19,990 nt of DNA from an uncultured Dorea sp. Lineage in GTDB: Bacteria; Bacillota_A; Clostridia; Lachnospirales; Lachnospiraceae. Positions 8,575-14,312 of the stretch are shown one piece after another. How positions within the stretch are numbered: the stretch's first letter is position 1; every line of letters begins with the position of its first letter. The stretch lies in NCBI GenBank assembly GCA_910579015.1, contig CAJTRO010000007.1, positions 1 to 19,990 of the forward strand, given 5' to 3'. Position numbers and translations under genes: made by a program. Under the pieces are notes generated by a model. The model saw nothing but the letters and a program-made list of their open reading frames with translations. It was not told the origin of the DNA and searched no databases.

Positions 8575-9126
8575 ATGATGAATATCAAAGAAAAACCTGT
8601 TGCATATGCAGACATCAGAGGAAATAAGAACTACCCAGACATCAAAGGAAGAGTTGATTTCTACGATACATACGGAGGAACGGTGCTTGCAGCGTCCGTT
8701 CACGGCCTGCCCGAAGAAGCAGGAAAACGCAATCCGGCGGCTGCTTCAGCAGAACCGAAGGAACGCAATCATAGCCAGCCGGGGAAATCGGTGGAGCAAA
8801 GCCAGGGCTTCCATGCCTTCCATATCCACACCGGTAATGCTTGTACGGAGAATGGGCAGGGAGAATTTGCTTCTGCCGGCGGCCACTACAATCCGTGGGA
8901 TACCCTGCATCCGTCACATGCCGGAGATCTTCCGCCCCTGTTGAGTAATAACGGCTCTGCCTGGATGTCGGTGTATACGGGGCGTTTTTATCCAGAGGAT
9001 GTTATCGGGCGCACAGTCATCATACATGAGAAGAGTGATGATTTTCATACCCAGCCGTCGGGAGATGCAGGAGAAATGATTGCCTGCGGAAAGATCGTGG
9101 CATGGGATTCGGATAATTATCATTGA
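8575..9126 (+). CDS. Cu/Zn superoxide dismutase-like protein, apparently cytoplasmic
   Basis: The protein has 183 residues. AGGAGAG at 8559-8565 precedes the start. All metal ligands of the Cu/Zn SOD family appear present: His83 and His85 in FHIHTG, bridging His104 in GGHYNP, His112 and His115 and Asp118 in LHPSHAGDLP, and His151 in VIIHEKSDD. The cysteines of the family disulphide match Cys90 and Cys171. Two things are unusual. The loop between HGLP and GFHAF carries about 33 extra polar residues (46-78). The active-site Arg of GNAGSRLACG is replaced, reading GDAGEMIACG with Met168 at that place. No signal peptide or lipobox is seen, although most bacterial members are exported. Known family role is superoxide dismutation; whether this one does so is uncertain. 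It lies between polysaccharide genes and has its own terminator. Confidence 0.85.
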   Translation: MMNIKEKPVAYADIRGNKNYPDIKGRVDFYDTYGGTVLAASVHGLPEEAGKRNPAAASAEPKERNHSQPGKSVEQSQGFHAFHIHTGNACTENGQGEFASAGGHYNPWDTLHPSHAGDLPPLLSNNGSAWMSVYTGRFYPEDVIGRTVIIHEKSDDFHTQPSGDAGEMIACGKIVAWDSDNYH

Positions 9127-9129
9127 ATC

Positions 9130-9175
9130 AACAGCCCAAAGTTGATATACTATCAACAACAGGGCTGTTATTTTA
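9130..9175 (+). terminator. Rho-independent terminator after the SOD-like gene, with nested hairpins
   Basis: Outer stem AACAGCCC (9130-9137) pairs perfectly with GGGCTGTT (9162-9169). Inside it GTTGATA (9141-9147) pairs perfectly with TATCAAC (9151-9157) over a 3-nt loop. A T-rich tail follows at 9168-9175. It lies 4 nt after the SOD-like stop codon and should separate that gene from the cytidylyltransferase. Confidence 0.75.
9142..9171 (+). promoter_or_regulatory. Possible promoter for the cytidylyltransferase-dehydrogenase pair
   Basis: TTGATA (9142-9147) and TGTTAT (9166-9171), 18 nt apart, resemble a sigma-A promoter. Transcription would start near 9178, giving a short leader before the ATG at 9212. 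The elements lie within the terminator hairpin, so the match may be fortuitous. Confidence 0.3.
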
Positions 9176-9211
9176 ATGCGGGTAATGATAAATGAAAGGA
9201 TGGAGCAGACT

Positions 9212-9913
9212 ATGATTGCAGCATTGATCTTATCAGGAGGTACTGGCAGCAGGATTGGCACAGATGTTCCCAAGCAGTATATAGAAGTCGGCGGCAGACC
9301 AATCATTTCCTATTGTATAGAGAGTCTGTACCGGCATGACGGAATTGATGCCATCCAGATTGTTGCGGCATCTGTCTGGCAGGAACAGATAAAAGAGCGG
9401 CTGGTACAGGATGGATTTGATAAGAAGTTCCGGGGATTCTCAGCGCCCGGGGAGAACCGTCAGCTTTCTATATTGAATGGTCTTAAGGATATTCGAAGTT
9501 ACGCGGAGTCAGAAGATAATGATTACGTGTTTATCCACGACGCGGCACGTCCACTGCTGACAAAGAAGCAGATTAGTGATTGTATAGAAGCAGTTTCAGG
9601 ACATGACGGAGTTCTTCCGGTACTGCCAATGAAGGATACTGTCTATTCCAGTACAGATGGAAAGAGGGTAACTGCACTGCTCAATAGGAGCGAGATTTAT
9701 GCGGGACAGGCTCCGGAGCTGTTCCGGCTTGGCGTCTATTATGAAGCGAATTGCTGTCTTCTGCCTGACCGTATCTGGCAGATTAACGGCTCCACGGAAC
9801 CTGCGGTCATGGCAGGACTGGATATTGCGATGATTCCCGGGGATGAGAGGAACTTTAAGATCACGACGAAAGAGGATCTTGAAAGGTTTCGGGAGATGGT
9901 CCGGGAGATTTAA
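9212..9913 (+). CDS. IspD/TarI-family cytidylyltransferase, probably CDP-polyol forming
   Basis: The protein has 233 residues from the ATG at 9212, which yields the family N-terminus MIAALILSGGTGSR and has GGAG at 9202-9205. An upstream in-frame ATG at 9176 lies in the terminator. The enzyme joins CMP from CTP to a phosphorylated alcohol. Visible motifs are the CTP loop LSGGTGSRIGTDVPKQY (residues 7-23), IHDAARP with Asp110, PMKDTV and GDERNFKITTKEDL. Where IspD usually has a TDE/TDD motif this protein reads STEP (194-197), and QTPQ is QAPE, so a substrate other than methylerythritol phosphate is likely. The neighbours (GatD-like dehydrogenase, 62 nt downstream; ketose-phosphate epimerase upstream) suggest CDP-ribitol, CDP-arabinitol or a similar CDP-polyol. 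Housekeeping IspD is the main alternative. Confidence 0.78.
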   Translation: MIAALILSGGTGSRIGTDVPKQYIEVGGRPIISYCIESLYRHDGIDAIQIVAASVWQEQIKERLVQDGFDKKFRGFSAPGENRQLSILNGLKDIRSYAESEDNDYVFIHDAARPLLTKKQISDCIEAVSGHDGVLPVLPMKDTVYSSTDGKRVTALLNRSEIYAGQAPELFRLGVYYEANCCLLPDRIWQINGSTEPAVMAGLDIAMIPGDERNFKITTKEDLERFREMVREI

Positions 9914-9975
9914 GGTATTTTACTAAAAGAGACGAAAAAGATTTAAATGGGGATAGATTAGGAGGAGAAAGACTT

Positions 9976-11025
9976 ATGATGAAAGCATGGGTTTTGCACA
10001 ATATCGGGGATCTCAGGCTTGAGACGGTAAAGAAGCCGGTCATACAAGACGGGGAGGTACTGGTAAGAATAAAAGCGGTCGGTATCTGCGGTTCAGATAT
10101 TCCGCGTATCTATCAGAACGGAGCTTACAGCCATCCGTTGATTCCCGGACACGAGTTTGCCGGCGAGGTGGTGGAGACGGGTATATCTACAGATCCTGTG
10201 TGGAAGGGACGCCGTGTAGGTGTATTTCCGTTGATTCCGTGCAGGGAATGCGCACCATGCAGACAGAAGAAGTTTGAGATGTGCCGGAATTACAGTTATC
10301 TTGGATCCCGCAGGGACGGCGGATTTACAGAGTACGCGGCAGTTCCTGAGGAGAATCTGGTACATCTTCCAGATAATGTAACCTTTGAGGAGGCGGCTAT
10401 GCTTGAGCCCATGGCAGTGGCGGTCCATGCCATGAGACAGATTGGAGCAGGTGTGTCCGACAGGATCGCCATCTGCGGTGTCGGTACGATTGGTCTGCTG
10501 CTGTATTTATTCTTGCGGGAATCCGGAATGCAGAATATCTATGTGTTTGGAAACAAAGAATTTCAGAAGCAGACGCTTATGAGGCTGGGACTTCCGGAGG
10601 ATTTCTATTGTGATATCAGGAGTAATGACGCAGGGCGCTGGCTGATGGAGAGGACGGACGGGATAGGTGTGGACGTGTTCTTCGAGTGTGTCGGCAAGAA
10701 CGATACACTGGTGCAGGCTTTGGACCAGACGGCATTTTCCGGCAGGATTATGTTGGTGGGTAATCCATTTGGCGATATGCATCTGGAGAAATCTGTATAC
10801 TGGAAGATACTGCGGAATCAGTTGACGGTGAAGGGAACCTGGAATTCTACATTTCTTCATGAGCAGTCAGACGACTGGAATTATGTGCTGAAAAGGCTTG
10901 AGGAGAAGCGTATCGCGCCTTCCGAGTTGATCACGCACCGGTTTGCGCTTAAGGAGCTGGGGCAGGGGTTCCGTATCATGAGGGATAAGACGGAGGATTA
11001 TGTGAAGGTTATGTGCTCTTTATAA
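9976..11025 (+). CDS. Zinc-dependent polyol-phosphate dehydrogenase, GatD-like (MDR family)
   Basis: The protein has 349 residues and a strong AGGAGGAG at 9960-9967. It is a medium-chain dehydrogenase/reductase. Catalytic zinc ligands are Cys38 in GICGSD and His59-Glu60 in PGHEF. Structural zinc cysteines are 89, 92, 95 and 103. The cofactor-binding segment reads ICGVGTIGLL. GSDIPRIYQNGA and SRRDGGFTEY are close to galactitol-1-phosphate 5-dehydrogenase, so a sugar-alcohol phosphate / ketose phosphate pair is the likely substrate. TarJ, which reduces ribulose-5-P to ribitol-5-P, is the functional analogue next to TarI. Here the enzyme probably supplies the polyol phosphate to the adjacent cytidylyltransferase (inference). 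The stop codon lies inside a 19-nt tandem duplication. A terminator follows at 11079. Confidence 0.85.
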   Translation: MMKAWVLHNIGDLRLETVKKPVIQDGEVLVRIKAVGICGSDIPRIYQNGAYSHPLIPGHEFAGEVVETGISTDPVWKGRRVGVFPLIPCRECAPCRQKKFEMCRNYSYLGSRRDGGFTEYAAVPEENLVHLPDNVTFEEAAMLEPMAVAVHAMRQIGAGVSDRIAICGVGTIGLLLYLFLRESGMQNIYVFGNKEFQKQTLMRLGLPEDFYCDIRSNDAGRWLMERTDGIGVDVFFECVGKNDTLVQALDQTAFSGRIMLVGNPFGDMHLEKSVYWKILRNQLTVKGTWNSTFLHEQSDDWNYVLKRLEEKRIAPSELITHRFALKELGQGFRIMRDKTEDYVKVMCSL

Positions 11026-11051
11026 AGAAAAGCGCTCTTTATAAAGAAAAG
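11015..11051 (+). repeat. Tandem direct repeat spanning the dehydrogenase stop codon
   Basis: GCTCTTTATAAAGAAAAG occurs at 11015-11032 and again at 11034-11051, a period of 19 nt. The first copy contains the last codons and the stop of the dehydrogenase. The second is untranslated. It looks like a recent slippage duplication. Confidence 0.85.
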
Positions 11052-11078
11052 AAGTATCCGGCCATTCAGAGACAACGG

Positions 11079-11115
11079 GCTGTTGGGAAATATTATATTT
11101 TCCGACGGCTTTTTT
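11079..11115 (+). terminator. Rho-independent terminator after the dehydrogenase
   Basis: GCTGTTGGGAAATA (11079-11092) pairs along its full length, with three G-U pairs, with TATTTTCCGACGGC (11096-11109) over a 3-nt loop. Six T follow at 11110-11115. It separates the polyol module from the metal-efflux genes. Confidence 0.82.
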
Positions 11116-11139
11116 CATGCATTGTTTTCTAAAATCCTA

Positions 11140-11169
11140 TTGACAAAATACCGAAAATGTGGTTATATT
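11140..11169 (+). promoter_or_regulatory. Sigma-A promoter of the first metal ATPase
   Basis: A perfect TTGACA (11140-11145) is followed after 18 nt by TATATT (11164-11169). Predicted initiation near 11176 places the inverted repeat at 11178-11203 directly on the start of transcription, as expected for repression. Confidence 0.75.
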
Positions 11170-11177
11170 AAAACATG

Positions 11178-11203
11178 AACATATGAATAGTTGTTCATAT
11201 GTT
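11178..11203 (+). promoter_or_regulatory. ArsR/SmtB-type metal operator
   Basis: A perfect 10-nt inverted repeat, AACATATGAA and TTCATATGTT, is separated by 6 nt. The core TGAA-N6-TTCA is the pattern recognised by SmtB/CzrA/CadC-type metal sensors. It overlaps the predicted transcription start of the P1B ATPase. The likely ligand is the ArsR-family regulator encoded at 13920, which would release it when Zn, Cd or Pb is bound (inference). Confidence 0.75.
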
Positions 11204-11236
11204 GGATTTAGATATATACTACAGGAGGACGCTGAC

Positions 11237-13792
11237 ATGATAGAAAATAAAAGAAAAATAGATCAGACGAATTCACATGACCATCATGTACATGATGATC
11301 ATTGCGGCTGCGGTCACAGCCATATTCATGACCAAATCCAGGAACATACGGATTCTCATGCGGAGGATGATCAGCATAAACATAATGCCCATTGCAGTTG
11401 TGGATGCAGTCACGGCCATACCCATCCACAAGAGCATGAAGAAGCCCAAGCTCATAGCAATCCGCAGGAGCATCCCCATTCTCACGAGAACAGCGCTCAA
11501 CATAAACATGATACCGGTTGCAGTTGTGGATGCAGTCACGCCCACGCGCATGACACCCACGCCCACGACGCTCATACGCACCATAGTCACAATACCCATG
11601 CGCACCACAGCCACAGCGCCCATACCCACGACACTCACTCCCACGCGCCGTCCCATCCCCAGGAGATGCCCCCCATGCCGGAAGGCGTCAAGAAGCGTGT
11701 CTATATTCTTGACAACTTAGGCTGTGCCAACTGCGCCGCGAAGATGGAGCGTCAGATCCGGGAACTGCCGGGGGTTAAGATGGCGGTGATCACATTTGCA
11801 ACGAAGCAGTTAGTCGTGGCGGCAGACAATCAGGATGAGCTTCTGCCCGAATTCCAGAGGATCTGTTCATCCATTGAATCGGAGGTAACGGTCACTCCCC
11901 GCGAAGAGGATGCTCCGGTGCATAAGAAAGAGAGCCCGTTTGAAGAGAATAAGAAGGCGATCATAGCCGTGACGGCAGGCGCGCTGTTGTTTGCCGCAGG
12001 AGAGGTCCTGGAACGGACGATGCCGGATTCGATAGGCAGAATCATCATATTCGTGGCGGCTTATGCAATCCTTGGACTTGGGATTGTATGGACGGCTGTG
12101 AAGAATCTTCTGAAAGGGCACATATTCGACGAGAATTTCCTGATGAGTACGGCCACACTGGCGGCATTTGCCATCGGAGACTTTGCGGAAGCAGTAGGGG
12201 TGATGTTATTCTACCGGGTAGGCGAGATCTTTGAGGATATCGCGGTCAGCCGAAGCCGTTCCCAGATCATGGAGGCGGTCGACCTTCGGCCGGAGACGGT
12301 CAATCTGGTGCGTGAAGATGGCGTTGTGAGTATTCCGGCAAAGGATGCAAAGGCCGGGGACATCATACTGATCCGGCCGGGCGACCGCGTTCCGTTAGAC
12401 GGCAGGATCATAGAAGGGACCAGCCAGCTTGATACCTCTCCCGTGACCGGTGAGCCGGTGCCTGTGAAGGTGTTTCCGGGAAAGGAAATCTACTCTGGCT
12501 GTGTCAATGACACCGGCGTTTTGAAGCTGGAAGTCAGAAAGCCATTGGGAGAGTCTATGGTGACGCGTATTCTTGATTCTGTGGAAAATGCGGCCGCAAG
12601 CAAGCCGAAGATTGATCGTTTCATCACGAGATTCGCAAGAATCTATACGCCGGTGGTGGTAGCGGCGGCAATATTGACAGCCGTGGTGCCGTCGATGGTT
12701 ACCGGAGAATGGAATTACTGGATCTATACGGCGATCACGTTTCTTGTCATCAGCTGTCCATGCGCGCTGGTTCTAAGCGTTCCGCTTGCATTTTTCTCAG
12801 GGATCGGCGCCGGCTCTAGAAAGGGGATCCTGTTCAAGGGCGGTGTTGCGATTGAGGCGCTTAAGGATATCAAAGCCGTAGTCATGGATAAGACGGGAAC
12901 CGTCACAAAAGGGAACTTTGCAGTACAGAAGATCGTGCCTCTGAATCGTCTGACAGAGAAACAGATCCTCACGATCGCGGCGGACTGTGAGTTGAGTTCG
13001 ACACATCCTATTGGGATCAGTATCGTGACAGAGGCCAGGGAGAGAAACCTTGGTCTGGTAAGGCCGAAACAGGCGGAGGAGATATCCGGTAAGGGTATCC
13101 GTGCAATATTTCCGGAAGGAACGGTGCTGTGCGGAAGCACAGAGCTGATGGAGATGTATCATGTGGATACAGGGAGGTATCAGAAGGATACATACGGTAC
13201 GGAGGTCCTGATAGCGGTGGATGGAGAACTGTCCGGATATCTTGTGATCGCGGATGAGATCAAGGAGGAGGCCGCCGGCGCGGTAAGGCGGATGAAGTCC
13301 CAGAATCTTGTTACGGCGATGCTGACCGGCGATGCGAAAGAGAGCGCGCTGTCTGTGGCAGGGCAGACCGGGATCGATGAAGTCCATGCCAGGCTTCTGC
13401 CTCAGGATAAGCTTCAGAAGCTCAAGGAGATCCGCGGGAAGCACGGGGCGGTCATGTTCGTCGGAGACGGGATCAACGACGCGCCTGTCCTTGCGGGTGC
13501 GGATGTCGGAGCCGCTATGGGAAGCGGAGCGGATGCGGCTATCGAGGCGGCGGATGTGGTGTTCATGACGTCGAGTGTGGACGCGATACCGGAGGCAGTG
13601 GACATTGCCAGAAGGACGGGAAAGATTGCGATGCAGAATGTGGTATTTGCACTGGTCATCAAGTTCCTGACCATGCTGCTTGGCTTTATGGGGTATGCGA
13701 ACATGTGGATGGCAGTCTTTGCCGATACGGGCGTTGCAATGCTCTGCGTTCTGAATTCTGTCCGTGTATTGTATATGAAAAAGCATGTATAA
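11237..13792 (+). CDS. Zn/Cd/Pb-exporting P1B-type ATPase with His/Cys-rich N-terminus
   Basis: The protein has 851 residues. AGGAGG at 11223-11228 sets the start; an upstream in-frame ATG at 11159 would put the promoter and operator in coding sequence. Residues 14-140 are crowded with His and contain three CxC clusters (Cys23/25, 53/55/57, 95/97/99). An HMA domain follows at about 150-213 with CANC at 163-166. The pump has the TGEP actuator motif, membrane metal site CPC at 507-509, phosphorylated Asp551 in DKTGT, nucleotide-binding THPIG, and GDGINDAP. The last helices carry the Lys of VIKF and Asp830 of FADTG, both typical of the Zn/Cd/Pb (P1B-2) subgroup. It should export divalent heavy metal across the membrane using ATP. 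Its promoter carries a metal-sensor operator. Confidence 0.93.
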   Translation: MIENKRKIDQTNSHDHHVHDDHCGCGHSHIHDQIQEHTDSHAEDDQHKHNAHCSCGCSHGHTHPQEHEEAQAHSNPQEHPHSHENSAQHKHDTGCSCGCSHAHAHDTHAHDAHTHHSHNTHAHHSHSAHTHDTHSHAPSHPQEMPPMPEGVKKRVYILDNLGCANCAAKMERQIRELPGVKMAVITFATKQLVVAADNQDELLPEFQRICSSIESEVTVTPREEDAPVHKKESPFEENKKAIIAVTAGALLFAAGEVLERTMPDSIGRIIIFVAAYAILGLGIVWTAVKNLLKGHIFDENFLMSTATLAAFAIGDFAEAVGVMLFYRVGEIFEDIAVSRSRSQIMEAVDLRPETVNLVREDGVVSIPAKDAKAGDIILIRPGDRVPLDGRIIEGTSQLDTSPVTGEPVPVKVFPGKEIYSGCVNDTGVLKLEVRKPLGESMVTRILDSVENAAASKPKIDRFITRFARIYTPVVVAAAILTAVVPSMVTGEWNYWIYTAITFLVISCPCALVLSVPLAFFSGIGAGSRKGILFKGGVAIEALKDIKAVVMDKTGTVTKGNFAVQKIVPLNRLTEKQILTIAADCELSSTHPIGISIVTEARERNLGLVRPKQAEEISGKGIRAIFPEGTVLCGSTELMEMYHVDTGRYQKDTYGTEVLIAVDGELSGYLVIADEIKEEAAGAVRRMKSQNLVTAMLTGDAKESALSVAGQTGIDEVHARLLPQDKLQKLKEIRGKHGAVMFVGDGINDAPVLAGADVGAAMGSGADAAIEAADVVFMTSSVDAIPEAVDIARRTGKIAMQNVVFALVIKFLTMLLGFMGYANMWMAVFADTGVAMLCVLNSVRVLYMKKHV
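11392..11540 (+). repeat. Intragenic repeat encoding His/Cys metal-binding modules
   Basis: A 23-nt sequence encoding most of the CSCGCSH motif occurs identically at 11392-11414 and 11518-11540, a period of 126 nt or 42 codons. The codons before it (QHKH) are also shared. A more diverged copy, HCGCGHSH, lies 30 codons upstream. This points to expansion of a metal-binding module by in-frame duplication. Confidence 0.75.
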
Positions 13793-13851
13793 AATGCGGA
13801 AAAATACCAGGAAGAAAAGATTACGAAAATATTAATTTTGTTTTCATTTTG

Positions 13852-13890
13852 TGCCAAACGGTTGAAATAACGGATGCCGTTTGGCATAAT
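13852..13890 (+). promoter_or_regulatory. Promoter of the CadC-like regulator with overlapping inverted repeat
   Basis: TTGAAA (13862-13867), 17 nt, then CATAAT (13885-13890) is a good sigma-A match. A perfect inverted repeat, TGCCAAACGG (13852-13861) and CCGTTTGGCA (13877-13886), encloses the -35 and overlaps the -10, as an operator would. It does not share the TGAA-N6-TTCA core of the site at 11178. There is no T-run after the right arm, so a terminator is unlikely. Confidence 0.65.
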
Positions 13891-13919
13891 TAGTAGATGG
13901 GCGGAAAGGAAGATAAATT

Positions 13920-14279
13920 ATGAAGAAGACAGAAGTTGAATGCTGTGATGTGACGTATGTTCATGATGACAGGGTTCTTCGTGCCCGCAGGAATATGCCG
14001 AAGGAAGAGCTGATAAAGGAACTGGCTGATTTTTATAAGGTGTTTGCGGATGGTACAAGAGTTAAGATCCTGTGTGTACTGCTGGAATCAGAGATGTGTG
14101 TCTGCGATCTTGCGGAAGTCCTTGAGATGACGCAGTCTGCGATTTCACACCAGCTGCGTGTGTTAAAGCAGATGAAGCTGGTCAAGAACAGAAGAGAAGG
14201 GAAGACGGTATATTATTCACTGGCCGACGATCATATACAGACGATCATAAGCCAGGGGATGGAGCATATTACAGAATAA
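13920..14279 (+). CDS. ArsR/SmtB-family metal-sensing repressor, CadC-like
   Basis: This 119-residue winged-helix repressor is preceded by AAAGGAAG at 13905-13912. The helix-turn-helix spans MCVCDLAEVLEMTQSAISHQL on adjacent segments. Both metal sites known in CadC are represented. Cys60 and Cys62 (CVC), with Cys8 and Cys9 near the N-terminus, form the thiol site for Cd/Pb. Asp103, His105, His116 and Glu119 match the C-terminal zinc site. Apo-protein should bind operator DNA and block transcription, and metal should release it. It lies between two P1B ATPases and 33 nt before the second, so it probably controls that operon and, through the TGAA-N6-TTCA site, the first ATPase as well (inference). 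It is as long as typical CadC. Confidence 0.9.
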   Translation: MKKTEVECCDVTYVHDDRVLRARRNMPKEELIKELADFYKVFADGTRVKILCVLLESEMCVCDLAEVLEMTQSAISHQLRVLKQMKLVKNRREGKTVYYSLADDHIQTIISQGMEHITE

Positions 14280-14312
14280 TTTTCATATAGTTATCAAAAA
14301 GGGAAAGTTGGC

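Noticed and set aside
11280..11650. CRISPR-like or satellite repeat array
   Set aside because: Repeats are irregular, preserve the reading frame and encode His/Cys clusters. No constant repeat with unique spacers exists.
11273..11720. Open frames on both strands through the His-rich coding stretch
   Set aside because: They are by-products of the repeated CAC/CAT codons. The plus-strand frame that joins to the HMA domain is the real one.
12797..13786. Long minus-strand open frame of 329 codons opposite the first metal ATPase
   Set aside because: It lies wholly antisense to a well-supported P1B ATPase with all its motifs, its product is rich in Arg/His/Pro with no domain seen, and it has no matching ribosome binding site.
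13852..13886. Terminator for the first metal ATPase
   Set aside because: The inverted repeat is not followed by a T-run, has a 15-nt loop, and encloses good -35 and -10 elements of the next gene, so an operator is a better reading.
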